From assembly GCA_017416535.1 (NCBI GenBank), contig JAFQCG010000001.1, forward strand, positions 203,013-267,012: 64,000 nt of DNA, in the 5' to 3' direction. Below the pieces are notes generated by a model. It saw only the letters and a program-made list of their open reading frames with translations, was not told where the DNA came from and did no database searches. The translations under genes were made by a program, and so were the position numbers. Shown here piece after piece: positions 35,066 to 44,685 of the stretch. Numbering within the stretch: the first letter of the stretch is position 1; the number at the start of each line of letters is the position of its first letter. The DNA is from Bacilli bacterium (GTDB taxonomy: Bacteria > Bacillota_I > Bacilli_A > RF39 > UBA660).

Positions 35066-38000
35066 CTTGATTTTCCTCCTTATCACTTACTACTTTTTTA
35101 ATTGGTATTACAGTTGTTTCATCAAGGATAAATGCCATATCTGGGAAAGATTGATTTCTTATTTCAGGGTCAATATTGTCAACTCTTATTGCTAGTTGAT
35201 TTCCAACATCTTCTCCTAACCAAATTCCTCTATGTTTATTTATTACTTCATCATACCATGTTTCTAATTCTAGTCGTTGATAATCGGATTCATTGTCAGC
35301 AATAATTGCGATTGTATTTTCTGATTCTTTTATTGCTCTAAAGAACTTTTCGTATATTGGATATGTATTTTCATTAATTTTTGATTTTAATTTAGATACT
35401 CCATTGATTACATATACACGTTTGATATCTGTTGTTGTTTTTTCAATTTCTTGAATTAGTGCTGGCAATATAGCATCAAATTTATCTGTATAACATTCAA
35501 CAGGGATCTTAGCATTATCATATGTTTTTGCAACGTCTAGTACTCTTACTTTTGTTTGAGGTATACGTTTTAAAATCTTAAATAATGAGAAGAAGAAGTT
35601 TTCGTGTTCTGATATGTTATTTGCTAGTACAACATTAATTTGATCTTTTGTAAAGTCATATGTTTCGTTGTATTTGCTTTCAACATTTACTCCGATTGGA
35701 ACTTTTGTTAGATCTTTAATGTCTTCTAACAAGTGATCAACTGTAACTACATCTGGTAATACTGGTACACGTGTTGCATGTGTTGTATAGTTCTTTTGTA
35801 GTACTAATACACCTTCACGTATTGTCTGAGTTACCTTGTCAGGTTTAGTAATATATGCTGTTTGGAATTCTAATTTCATATCTCCAATTCCTGTAATACC
35901 ACGACCACGTACTTTGTAAGGAATTAATCCTTTAGCACACATTAATAATGTTCTATAGTCTGTATCATTTGCCATTTGTAAGCATAATTTATTTGAGAAG
36001 TATTCCGCTAATCTTGGTCTGAAACTATTAGCAGCTCCTGTTGTGATTACAAATGATACACCGCATTTTAATGCATCACGATACATTGTTGAAATCATTT
36101 CTGTAAAGTTACCCATTGTTTCTGAGAATATTTCATAGTTGTTGATAATAATTGAAATTAGTGGTAACTTTTCACCGCTTTGTTCAATATAGTTTTTATA
36201 GCTTCCACCATAGTCAACAAATAAATCTTTACGTCTATCTAATTCTTTGTCGATCATGATAAATAAGTTAACTATTTGTTCTTGACTATCTACTGTACAA
36301 ACTTCTCCAATTTGTGGAGCTTTTGAGAAAACTTTTAATGTTTCTGAACCGAAGTCTAAGATATACATATGTAATTCATCTGGACTATGATCTGCTATTG
36401 CTGAATAAATCATTGTTGCAAGTAAGTCTTCTTTACCACTATCATTCATTCCCCAAATTAATGTATTTGCAGATGAAAGATTTAATGTTAATAGCCCTTG
36501 CTTTTGAGCAGCAGGTTGGTCATATTCTCCAATAATTGGATTAATGACATATGGTTCAGGTTGATAATTATATTTTTTCTTTAAGTTTCCTAAGAAAATT
36601 TCAGCAGGAATTTTATCTAACCATAATTTTTGAGCTACATAATTGTCTTCTGCTGCAATTTCTGTGATGTGTTTTACGATGTTTGAAAGTTGATCTCCTT
36701 TTTCTGCAACTTCAACACGTTTTACAATTTCATTAATAGTTTTTGTTACATTTCCTACGTTATCGACAAATTTAATTGAATCGTCAATCTTTTTTATTAC
36801 GGCGTCACTTGGAATATATTTTGCTCCAGCCCAACCTGATTGACCAATATCAAAGTATTCATCAAATCCAACTTGTAGGTAGAAACGTCCAGTTTCTTTA
36901 ATACTTGCTGCATCAGGTTTCTTTAGTACTTCCATACTATCACCACGGTCTGCAACTTTTAAACAAACACGGAATTTTGTGTTTGACCAGATTTGATCAT
37001 TTACTACTCCGGATGGTTTTTGTGTTGCTAGGATTAAGTGAACTCCTAATGAACGTCCAATACGAGCTGTTGAAATTAACTCATCCATGAACTCTGGTTG
37101 TTGAGATTTTAATTCAGCGAACTCGTCACTAACAATTAATAAGTGAGAGATTGGTGTTTCAAGAATACCTTCTCTGTAATATTTTTGATATTTGTAAATG
37201 TCAATTGTACTTTCACCTGTAACACTTTTTGCATCATTAAACATTCTTTGACGTCTTTTTAGTTCAGAATTGATTGATACTAATGTTCTGTTCATTTCAG
37301 CTGTGTCTAGGTTTGTTATTGTTCCTACAACGTGTGGAATTCTTGTTTTTGTTTCATGGTTATCGAAGGCCATTGCTAGACCTCCACCTTTGTAGTCGAT
37401 AAGTACAAATTGTACTTCATCTGGGTGGAAGTTTACTGCCATTGACAATAAACAAGTAACTATAAATTCTGATTTACCAGAACCAGTAGAACCTGCTATA
37501 AGTCCATGTGGTCCATGATATTTTTCATGTAAGTCTAAGTAGAATTGTTCACCACTTTTATGTACTCCGATAGGTACTTGAAGTGATTGGATTGGATTGT
37601 TTGTTTTCCATCTATTTCTTATATTCAATTGTTCAATTCTTGCTACATTATACATTTCTAGGAATGTCATACTTGTTGGTAGAGCAGATTCTTCATCTAC
37701 ATATGAGATTGGTATATTTGCAAGTCTATTAGCGACTGCTCTCATATTTAAACCAGTAACAATTTCTGGTAAGAATCTTTGTTGGTTATTTAGTTCTTTT
37801 TCGATAATACAACTTTCTTTATCTAATACTTCGATGAATGCAGAACATTCATTTGGTAAACTTTGCAATGAATCATCAATAATATTTAATGAAAATCCAA
37901 GATTTGATTTACTATTAATTATTTCGTTGATGATTGGAACATCTTTTATTGCAGTATAATCATTTGTAATTATTAAATAATATGAATCAAAGTTTCTAAA

Positions 38001-39689
38001 ACCAAAGTTCTTTTCAACTTGTCTATCAACTGCTTCTTGCGTTTTTTCGTCTTTATCTTGTTTTCCGTAGAATTCTCTTTGTCTTTTTTGGAATATTCCT
38101 TCTAAATATGTTGATACTTTTTTAATATCTTTCATATTATTTGCATAAAAACGAGTGTTTTTGTCTTCTGAAATACAATGAGGAGCAAACTTTGCATAAG
38201 TAAAATCTGTTTGGTCTTTATCTGTTAACATAAATATTAATTTTAAATCTTGTGAACTATGATATGCCATTAACTGTAAGAATATACCGTTTAAGAAATC
38301 TTGATTATATGATGAATTACATATAAATGCAGATATGTTTTTATCTGAGAATGAGAATGTAATTGGAACATCATTTAATGTATATTTAGTTGCTGATATA
38401 TTTGTAGCTAAATCCATTAAATTATCTTCATCTAATGTAAATCTTTTTTGTGGTGCTGTGATTTTTAACTTAGCTGGACAGTTACCTGTACCAACTTTTA
38501 CTGTTAAGAAATCATCATCACGTATTTCTTTATTCCATAGATTTGTTCTTGTTTTACCAAATACTAAACTGTAACATTCACTAATACTAATGTTATTTCC
38601 TTTTAGTATTTGTGTTTGATTAACAATTTTTACATTTATTTCTTCTTCTTTTTCTTTTATGTATTCAGTGTACTTAGTTTGTCTTTTCTTTTCTTTTTGC
38701 TTTGATTTATTCTTCTGATAACTTGCAGTAATACGTGGCATTAATGCTCCACCAATAAGCATACTTATACACATTACTAATCCAGGGATTGAATCTTTTA
38801 GTCCTCTTTGACCACTAGCAATTCCATAAATTGTTGTATAGGCATTCATTACTGATGATGAAAGCATTGTTATCATTGAACCTAAAGTTAATAAGAATGG
38901 CATTTCTTCTTGTTCTTGTTTTTCTGGTGGTGCATCAATATTAACTTCTTCTTCTACTAAACTTTGTTTTAGTCTTGGAGTATGAAAGAAATAGTCTTTG
39001 TCTGTATATAGTTCAATTGCCATTTCTTCATCACTTACAGGGTCAACTTGAGTATTATCTTGTGTTGTTTGTTCGTTGTAAGTTACTAAATTAAAGTTAT
39101 TTATAAATAATTTATCTTTTGGTTGGTTTATTTGTAAGAATGTTCCCATCCAAATAATTTTTAATCCGTATAAAAATATAACGTCTCCAACTTTGATTTT
39201 TGTTTGTTTAACACGTTTGTCATTTAAATATACAAAGTGAGAGTCATCGTCTGTTGCTGTTATGTAAAAAGATCCATCTTGTGCTGGATTTATTGAAATG
39301 TGATGTGGAAGTACGTGGTTATTTACGTAACTAATACTTGTATCATTTGCTGAACCTACAGTAATAGCTCCATTTTGTACTAGATATCTTGTTGATTTTT
39401 CTTCTACACTTGGAATACAATAAATACCAATATAGTCATTACGACCTTTTATTTGAATTGGTTGGTATTGATATTCTTCTAGTACTGCTACTTCTTGAAT
39501 CATATTTCCACTAACTATATTCACACTACCGTTACTTTTTACAATCCACTTTTCGTCTCTTGCTTCAATACTTACAGTTCTTTTGATTTTAGAACCTACT
39601 GGTAAGTAATCGATGGCATATACTCCAGACACTTTATTCGGAAGATTAAATTTTGTTATTTTTTCTTTGTCTAAAATAAAAACGCGCAA
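35055..39689 (-). CDS. essC: EssC/YukBA-type FtsK/SpoIIIE ATPase, motor of type VII secretion
   Basis: 1544 residues, start TTG at 39689 placed 7-8 bases after AGGAG; the in-frame GTG three codons earlier overlaps that site. Domains: N-terminal FHA-like region (about 95-190, with NHVLPHHISI and VGDVIFLYGLKIIW); two membrane segments (about 265-315); then three FtsK/SpoIIIE-like modules. Module 1 is complete, with Walker A GSTGSGKSE near 736 and VLIDYKGGG near 765. Module 2 has a degenerate P-loop, GMNDSGKED, near 1081, with Glu for Ser/Thr. Module 3 has no recognisable P-loop. In known systems this hexameric ATPase selects WXG100 and LXG substrates. It lies convergent to the WXG100 genes rather than in one operon with them. 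Confidence 0.93.
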   Translation of the reverse strand: MRVFILDKEKITKFNLPNKVSGVYAIDYLPVGSKIKRTVSIEARDEKWIVKSNGSVNIVSGNMIQEVAVLEEYQYQPIQIKGRNDYIGIYCIPSVEEKSTRYLVQNGAITVGSANDTSISYVNNHVLPHHISINPAQDGSFYITATDDDSHFVYLNDKRVKQTKIKVGDVIFLYGLKIIWMGTFLQINQPKDKLFINNFNLVTYNEQTTQDNTQVDPVSDEEMAIELYTDKDYFFHTPRLKQSLVEEEVNIDAPPEKQEQEEMPFLLTLGSMITMLSSSVMNAYTTIYGIASGQRGLKDSIPGLVMCISMLIGGALMPRITASYQKNKSKQKEKKRQTKYTEYIKEKEEEINVKIVNQTQILKGNNISISECYSLVFGKTRTNLWNKEIRDDDFLTVKVGTGNCPAKLKITAPQKRFTLDEDNLMDLATNISATKYTLNDVPITFSFSDKNISAFICNSSYNQDFLNGIFLQLMAYHSSQDLKLIFMLTDKDQTDFTYAKFAPHCISEDKNTRFYANNMKDIKKVSTYLEGIFQKRQREFYGKQDKDEKTQEAVDRQVEKNFGFRNFDSYYLIITNDYTAIKDVPIINEIINSKSNLGFSLNIIDDSLQSLPNECSAFIEVLDKESCIIEKELNNQQRFLPEIVTGLNMRAVANRLANIPISYVDEESALPTSMTFLEMYNVARIEQLNIRNRWKTNNPIQSLQVPIGVHKSGEQFYLDLHEKYHGPHGLIAGSTGSGKSEFIVTCLLSMAVNFHPDEVQFVLIDYKGGGLAMAFDNHETKTRIPHVVGTITNLDTAEMNRTLVSINSELKRRQRMFNDAKSVTGESTIDIYKYQKYYREGILETPISHLLIVSDEFAELKSQQPEFMDELISTARIGRSLGVHLILATQKPSGVVNDQIWSNTKFRVCLKVADRGDSMEVLKKPDAASIKETGRFYLQVGFDEYFDIGQSGWAGAKYIPSDAVIKKIDDSIKFVDNVGNVTKTINEIVKRVEVAEKGDQLSNIVKHITEIAAEDNYVAQKLWLDKIPAEIFLGNLKKKYNYQPEPYVINPIIGEYDQPAAQKQGLLTLNLSSANTLIWGMNDSGKEDLLATMIYSAIADHSPDELHMYILDFGSETLKVFSKAPQIGEVCTVDSQEQIVNLFIMIDKELDRRKDLFVDYGGSYKNYIEQSGEKLPLISIIINNYEIFSETMGNFTEMISTMYRDALKCGVSFVITTGAANSFRPRLAEYFSNKLCLQMANDTDYRTLLMCAKGLIPYKVRGRGITGIGDMKLEFQTAYITKPDKVTQTIREGVLVLQKNYTTHATRVPVLPDVVTVDHLLEDIKDLTKVPIGVNVESKYNETYDFTKDQINVVLANNISEHENFFFSLFKILKRIPQTKVRVLDVAKTYDNAKIPVECYTDKFDAILPALIQEIEKTTTDIKRVYVINGVSKLKSKINENTYPIYEKFFRAIKESENTIAIIADNESDYQRLELETWYDEVINKHRGIWLGEDVGNQLAIRVDNIDPEIRNQSFPDMAFILDETTVIPIKKVVSDKEENQDEK

Positions 39690-39720
39690 AGTAACCACTC
39701 CTATTCTTCTACTATAGAAT

Positions 39721-39749
39721 AGTATAACATATATATTTTGAAAAGTCAG
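39721..39749 (-). promoter_or_regulatory. Promoter of essC
   Basis: Minus strand: CTGACT (39749-39744), 17 bp, TATACT (39726-39721) with an extended TG. Confidence 0.6.
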
Positions 39750-39793
39750 TTGAAATTAGTTAATTTTTAATAATTTTTAACTTTACAAAAATA

Positions 39794-39822
39794 TTGCATA
39801 AATTATTAGTTTATGGTATTAT
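39794..39822 (+). promoter_or_regulatory. Promoter of secG
   Basis: TTGCAT (39794-39799), 17 bp, TATTAT (39817-39822), with TG two bases before the -10. Confidence 0.75.
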
Positions 39823-39850
39823 ATTGGTATTGTTATTGGAGGTGTGTTGA

Positions 39851-40069
39851 ATGAAAACAGCACTTTTAATTATTTCGATTTTACTTATTGTAATAGTGTT
39901 ATTACAAAGTGGTAAAGCTGAGAGTGCAGCACAAATTTTATCTGGCGGAGGATCAGATTTATTTACAAAGAGAAAAGAACGTGGTTCTGAATTATTTATT
40001 AGTAGATTAACTTTACTTTTAGGACTTGCATTCTTTGTAATTTGTTTAGTTTCAGTATTTGTAAAGTAG
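39851..40069 (+). CDS. secG: Preprotein translocase subunit SecG
   Basis: A 72-residue membrane protein of the SecYEG channel. Two membrane segments (about 2-20 and 50-71) flank the conserved loop QSGKAESAAQILSGGGSDLF. GGAGGTG precedes the start. secG ahead of rnr and smpB is the common Firmicutes order. A terminator overlaps its stop. Confidence 0.96.
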   Translation: MKTALLIISILLIVIVLLQSGKAESAAQILSGGGSDLFTKRKERGSELFISRLTLLLGLAFFVICLVSVFVK

Positions 40070-40090
40070 GACCTTAGGTCCTTTTCTTTT
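40068..40090 (+). terminator. Terminator overlapping the secG stop codon
   Basis: AGGACC-TTA-GGTCCT followed by a T-rich tail. Confidence 0.7.
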
Positions 40091-40152
40091 TGTAAAAAAC
40101 TCTAGTTATATTAAGTAAAATAAAGTATAATGATAGTATAGGATGTGATACT

Positions 40153-42261
40153 ATGCGTGAAGCAATATTAGGGGTACTTAAAAATAGCGATAAAGCAATG
40201 GATGCATATGAGTTGCAAGATGCTTTAAAGGTTAGTACAGTAGAAGATACAACTTTATTAATGGATGAATTAAGAAAACTTGAAGATGAAGTGATTATAT
40301 ATCATTCTAATAAAGATAAATATATGATGCTTGATAATAGTCATTTAAGAAAAGGGACTATGAGAGCAAATAAAAGAGGATTTGGCTTTGTAGAAGTTGA
40401 AGGTATGAAAGATGATATTTATGTTTCATCTGATAATATGAATGGCGCTATTCATGAAGATATTGTTTTAGTTGAAATTACAAGTAAAATGAATACTGAA
40501 CGTTTAGAAGGAAGAGTTCTTAAAATTATTAAAAGACAAGTTGAAAGATATATTGGAGAAATTAATTTTGATAAAAAAGGTAAAGGACATATTACTTTAG
40601 ATGATCAAAAGATAAAACTTAATATTGAAATTCCAAAGGATAAAACTTTAAATGCGGTAGATGGTCATAAAGTTGTTGTTGAATTAACTAAGAAAATTAA
40701 TAAAAACACTAAATATGAAGGTAAAGTTATTGAAGTTATTGGACATAAGCATGATCCTGGAGTAGATATTTTATCTATTATTTATAAGTACAATATTAAT
40801 GTTGATTTTCCTGATGATGTAAAGGAAGAAGTTAAAACAATTCCGTCTGAAGTTGCTCCTGATGAGTGTAATGGTCGACGTGATTTACGTGATGAAGTAA
40901 TATTTACAATTGATGGTGATGACACTAGAGATATTGATGATGCAATTTCAATTGAAAAACTACCTAATGGTAATTATAAATTAGGAGTTCATATTGCAGA
41001 TGTTAGTTATTATGTTAAAGAGGGTAGTCCTCTTGATGTTGAAGCTCAAGAAAGAGGTACAAGTGTTTACTTAGTTGATAGAGTTATTCCTATGTTACCG
41101 CACGAACTATCTAATGGTATTTGTTCATTAAATCCTAATGTTGATAGACTTGCTATGTCTTGTGTAATGGAAATTGATGAGAGTGGTAAGACTGTAGATT
41201 ATGAGATTTTTGAAAGTGTTATTCGTTCTAGAATTCAAATGACTTATAAGAAAGTTAATAGCATTTTAGAAGATAATGTTGTACCAGAGGGTTATGAAGA
41301 ATATGAAGAAAAATTACGTTTAATGGCAGAACTTGCTGAAGTGTTACGTAAATTTAAAGTTAGACGTGGATATATTGATTTTGGTGTGCAAGAAGCTAAA
41401 ATTTTAGTTGATGAGGAATGTAAGCCTACTGATGTCGTTATTCGTGAACGTGGTGTAGGGGAAAACTTAATTGAAGATTTTATGATTGCTGCTAATGAAT
41501 GTGTTGCTAGTCATATTTTCTACATGAGTTTGCCATTCGTATATCGTATTCATGAGATTCCAGAAGAAGAAAGAATTAGAAGCTTCTTAGCATTTGTAAG
41601 TAGTTTAGGATATAGTGTAGCTGGTGATATCAAAGATGTTAAACCTACGACAATGCAAGGTATATTAAAGAGTTTAGAAGATAAACCAGAGTTTAAGATT
41701 TTATCAAGTTTATTACTAAGAAGTATGAAAAAAGCTGTGTATAGACCTGAAAATTTAGGTCATTATGGTCTTGCTAGTCCTTGTTATACACATTTTACTT
41801 CTCCAATTAGACGTTATCCAGATACAACTGTTCATAGATTACTTAGAACATATTTGTTCCAAGGGAAAGTTGATATGGGTACTATTAAGAAATGGGAAGA
41901 AAAATTAGTATATATTACAGAACATTCTTCTGATAGAGAGCGTGCCGCTGTTGAGTGTGAACGTGAAGTTGAAGATATGAAGATGGCTGAATATATGGAA
42001 GAACATATTGGAGAAGAATTTGAAGGTATGGTTTCTTCGGTTACAAACTTTGGTATGTTTGTAGAACTTGATAATTTAATTGAAGGATTAGTTCCTTTAA
42101 GAGAAATGAATGATTTCTTCCACTATGATGAAGAAAGAATGACTTTAACTGGAGAAAGAACTAATATTAAATATTCTATTGGTGATAGATTATTAGTTAA
42201 GGTTGTTAGAGCTTCGCGTGAAGAAAAGACTATTGATTTCGAAGTGGTTAAGAAGGTGTAG
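40153..42261 (+). CDS. rnr: Ribonuclease R
   Basis: A processive 3'-5' exoribonuclease that can degrade structured RNA; it cooperates with tmRNA-SmpB to destroy non-stop mRNA. It has 702 residues with an N-terminal winged-helix region (about 1-60), cold-shock domains (about 60-215), the RNB catalytic domain with DGDDTRDIDDAIS near 252-264, and a C-terminal S1 domain (about 620-700, GEEFEGMVSSVTNFGMFVEL). It keeps the catalytic aspartates. Start behind TAGGATGTGAT. The next gene begins two bases after the stop. Confidence 0.97.
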   Translation: MREAILGVLKNSDKAMDAYELQDALKVSTVEDTTLLMDELRKLEDEVIIYHSNKDKYMMLDNSHLRKGTMRANKRGFGFVEVEGMKDDIYVSSDNMNGAIHEDIVLVEITSKMNTERLEGRVLKIIKRQVERYIGEINFDKKGKGHITLDDQKIKLNIEIPKDKTLNAVDGHKVVVELTKKINKNTKYEGKVIEVIGHKHDPGVDILSIIYKYNINVDFPDDVKEEVKTIPSEVAPDECNGRRDLRDEVIFTIDGDDTRDIDDAISIEKLPNGNYKLGVHIADVSYYVKEGSPLDVEAQERGTSVYLVDRVIPMLPHELSNGICSLNPNVDRLAMSCVMEIDESGKTVDYEIFESVIRSRIQMTYKKVNSILEDNVVPEGYEEYEEKLRLMAELAEVLRKFKVRRGYIDFGVQEAKILVDEECKPTDVVIRERGVGENLIEDFMIAANECVASHIFYMSLPFVYRIHEIPEEERIRSFLAFVSSLGYSVAGDIKDVKPTTMQGILKSLEDKPEFKILSSLLLRSMKKAVYRPENLGHYGLASPCYTHFTSPIRRYPDTTVHRLLRTYLFQGKVDMGTIKKWEEKLVYITEHSSDRERAAVECEREVEDMKMAEYMEEHIGEEFEGMVSSVTNFGMFVELDNLIEGLVPLREMNDFFHYDEERMTLTGERTNIKYSIGDRLLVKVVRASREEKTIDFEVVKKV

Positions 42262-42262
42262 T

Positions 42263-43444
42263 ATGAGAAGAAAAAGAGTTAGAATAAAATGGGTAATTAT
42301 TATACTTGTAGGAATTGTTTTAGGGATTTGTGCAAGTGTTGGCTACTATTTTTATGCTAGCTCTTCTTTTGAAAAATCTTTAGTTAAAACAGAAGCTAAA
42401 GTATTTAAACGTAAAGCAAGAACATATGAATTTAATTTGTTTATGGTAGGAGATGCACTTATTCATGAGTCTGTTTATGTTGATGCTAGAAAGAGTGATG
42501 GCTCTTATGATTTTAAACCGATGATTGATTTAATTAAACCAATATCTTCTAGTTATGATCTTGCTTATTATAATCAAGAAACTATATTAGGTGGTAAATC
42601 TATTGGGCTTTCTCATTATCCAAGGTTTAATTCTCCGCAAGAAGTAGGAGATGCAATGATTGATGCTGGATTTGATTTGGTATCTTTAGCTACTAATCAT
42701 ACTATGGATAAAGGAGAAGCAGGGGTACTTGCTTCAGTTAAATATTGGAAAAATAAAAAAGATATTGTAACATCAGGACAATGGTCTTCTCAAGCAGAAA
42801 GAGATACTCCAAGAGTATATGAAAAAAATGGTATTAAATATGCTTTTTTCTCATATACAACACTTACTAATGGTTTAAATACACCTAATGGTAAGAGCTA
42901 TTTAAATAATGTTTATTCTGATAGTAAAGCTAAAGCTGATATTGAAAGAGTTAAAGATAAAGTTGATGTTATTATGGTAGCAATGCACTGGGGTGTTGAA
43001 TATTCTTTAAATGTTTCTAATGAACAGGAAAGAATTGCTAAATATTTATCTTCGTTAGGAGTTAATCTTATAATTGGTGCTCATCCACATGTTGTTGAAC
43101 CTGTTGAATATATAAATAATGGTAAAACTTTTGTTATTTATTCATTAGGTAACTTTATTTCTGGTCAAATTGGAGTAGAGAAACTTACTGGATTGATGAT
43201 GGAAGTTACAATTAAAAAATTAGTAGATGTTGATGGAAGTGTTAAAGTTACCGTTGAAAATCCAAAGGCAGACTTAATGTATACAAGATATAACTTAAAT
43301 TCAAGCAAACGTAACTTTGAGGTATTCCCATATTCTAAATTAAATGATAATATATTACCTAATCATAAAAGTTATTATGAGAAATATAAAGCTGTTGTAA
43401 GTTCAAGATATAAAGAACTTCAGTGGGGTATTACAGGAGCGTGA
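42263..43444 (+). CDS. CapA-like metallophosphatase-fold protein, membrane anchored
   Basis: 393 residues from ATG 42263, immediately after the rnr stop; the longer frame starting at 42203 lies inside rnr. A basic N-terminus is followed by one membrane segment (about 9-30), leaving the rest outside. The domain has the CapA/PgsA pattern: FNLFMVGDALIH near 58, YNQETILGG near 105, SLATNHTMDKG near 150, MHWGVEY near 235 and IGAHPHVVEPVE near 265. CapA proteins belong to poly-gamma-glutamate synthesis, but stand-alone copies like this one have no settled function. No capBC genes are nearby. Stop codon TGA. Confidence 0.85.
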   Translation: MRRKRVRIKWVIIILVGIVLGICASVGYYFYASSSFEKSLVKTEAKVFKRKARTYEFNLFMVGDALIHESVYVDARKSDGSYDFKPMIDLIKPISSSYDLAYYNQETILGGKSIGLSHYPRFNSPQEVGDAMIDAGFDLVSLATNHTMDKGEAGVLASVKYWKNKKDIVTSGQWSSQAERDTPRVYEKNGIKYAFFSYTTLTNGLNTPNGKSYLNNVYSDSKAKADIERVKDKVDVIMVAMHWGVEYSLNVSNEQERIAKYLSSLGVNLIIGAHPHVVEPVEYINNGKTFVIYSLGNFISGQIGVEKLTGLMMEVTIKKLVDVDGSVKVTVENPKADLMYTRYNLNSSKRNFEVFPYSKLNDNILPNHKSYYEKYKAVVSSRYKELQWGITGA

Positions 43445-43448
43445 TTAT

Positions 43449-43886
43449 ATGGAAATTTTAAATAGAAAAGCACATCATGATTATTTTATAGATGATATAT
43501 ATGAGGCTGGTATTGTTCTTACTGGTACTGAAATAAAATCTATTAGAAATGGTAATTGTAATATAAAAGATTGTTATGCAATTATTAAGAATGGAGAAGT
43601 CTTTTTACTTAATATGTATGTTGGACAATATAAAGAAGGAAATATTTTTAATCATTCTGAGACAAGAAGTAGAAAGCTGCTTTTACATAAGAAGGAAATT
43701 AAAAAGTTAGATGAAGGTATCAAATTAAAAGGAATAACTTTAGTTCCAATTAAACTTTACTTTAAAAATAATAAGTTGAAAGTAAGTTTAGGTGTTTGTC
43801 GTGGTAAGAAAGATTATGATAAACGTGAATCTATAAAACAAAGAGATATAAAAAGAGAAGTTGCGAAGAGTTTAAAAAACTATTAA
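43449..43886 (+). CDS. smpB: SsrA-binding protein SmpB
   Basis: SmpB binds tmRNA and brings it to stalled ribosomes. It has 145 residues, with the OB-fold core HDYFIDDIYEAGIVLTGTEI, VFLLNMYVGQYKEGNIFNH and LKGITLVPIKLYFKNNKLK, and a basic C-terminal tail (KRESIKQRDIKREVAKSL) that enters the decoding centre. It begins four bases after the CapA-like gene. The ssrA gene is 3 kb further on, separated by the inverted pflA-pflB pair. Confidence 0.97.
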   Translation: MEILNRKAHHDYFIDDIYEAGIVLTGTEIKSIRNGNCNIKDCYAIIKNGEVFLLNMYVGQYKEGNIFNHSETRSRKLLLHKKEIKKLDEGIKLKGITLVPIKLYFKNNKLKVSLGVCRGKKDYDKRESIKQRDIKREVAKSLKNY

Positions 43887-43940
43887 CAACTTCTTTTTGT
43901 TTGTGAAAGTGTGTTTATAATACTAAAATTATAATTTAAA

Positions 43941-43968
43941 AAAACAGTAAATGTTATTTACTGTTTTC
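43941..43968 (-). terminator. Terminator of pflB-pflA
   Basis: AAAACAGTAAAT-GTT-ATTTACTGTTTT; the left A-run makes a T-run in the minus-strand transcript. May serve smpB too. Confidence 0.75.
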
Positions 43969-44685
43969 TCTTTGTTCACAAAAGTATTTATATAACTTAT
44001 TACATTCTTCTTTATCCATTTCATTTTTTTCTTCATATGGATATTTTAGTCCAAGCGATATATATTTTTCTCTTCCTAGTCTATGGAATGGTAGAAAGTC
44101 TACTCGTTCTATGTTATTTATCTTTTCTAAGTATTTTACCAGACTGTCTATATATTCTTTATTATCCATTATACCAGGTACTATTACTTGTCTTATCCAT
44201 ACTGGTTTATTTGATTTATTTAATTCGTTTATAAATTCCTCTGCTTCACTTATTTCTAGGTTTGTTAGTTCTTTGTAGCCAAGTGGTTCAGTATGTTTTA
44301 TATCTAATATAATTAAATCAATATATGGAAGTAATTCATTATAATCTCCAAGTCCAACTCCTGATGTATCTAATGCAATATGAATATTTTCTTGTTTTAG
44401 GAGTTTTGCTGTTTCAATTATAAATTTACTATGAAGAAGTGGTTCTCCTCCGGAGAAGGTTACACCACCATTTTGTTTAAAATAACTTTTATATCTTTTT
44501 ATTTTATCCACAAGTTCTTGTGGAGTATAATTATTTTCTTTTTTTGTCCACATTTCTGGATTGTGACAATACTTACATCTTAACTTGCATCCGTTAAAGA
44601 ATACTACTACACGTATTCCTGGACCATCGACTAAACCGAATGTTTCAATTGAGTCAATGCTTGCTTGTATATTATTTTGATTCAT
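43954..44685 (-). CDS. pflA: Pyruvate formate-lyase-activating enzyme (radical SAM)
   Basis: Generates the glycyl radical on PflB under anaerobic conditions. It has 243 residues. The radical-SAM cluster motif is [11 protein letters not shown] near 33-43 (three Cys of CxxxCxxC), preceded by [33 protein letters not shown] near 74 is the second family motif. Its start overlaps the end of pflB by 14 bases in another frame, which implies coupled translation. Confidence 0.97.
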   Translation of the reverse strand: MNQNNIQASIDSIETFGLVDGPGIRVVVFFNGCKLRCKYCHNPEMWTKKENNYTPQELVDKIKRYKSYFKQNGGVTFSGGEPLLHSKFIIETAKLLKQENIHIALDTSGVGLGDYNELLPYIDLIILDIKHTEPLGYKELTNLEISEAEEFINELNKSNKPVWIRQVIVPGIMDNKEYIDSLVKYLEKINNIERVDFLPFHRLGREKYISLGLKYPYEEKNEMDKEECNKLYKYFCEQRENSK

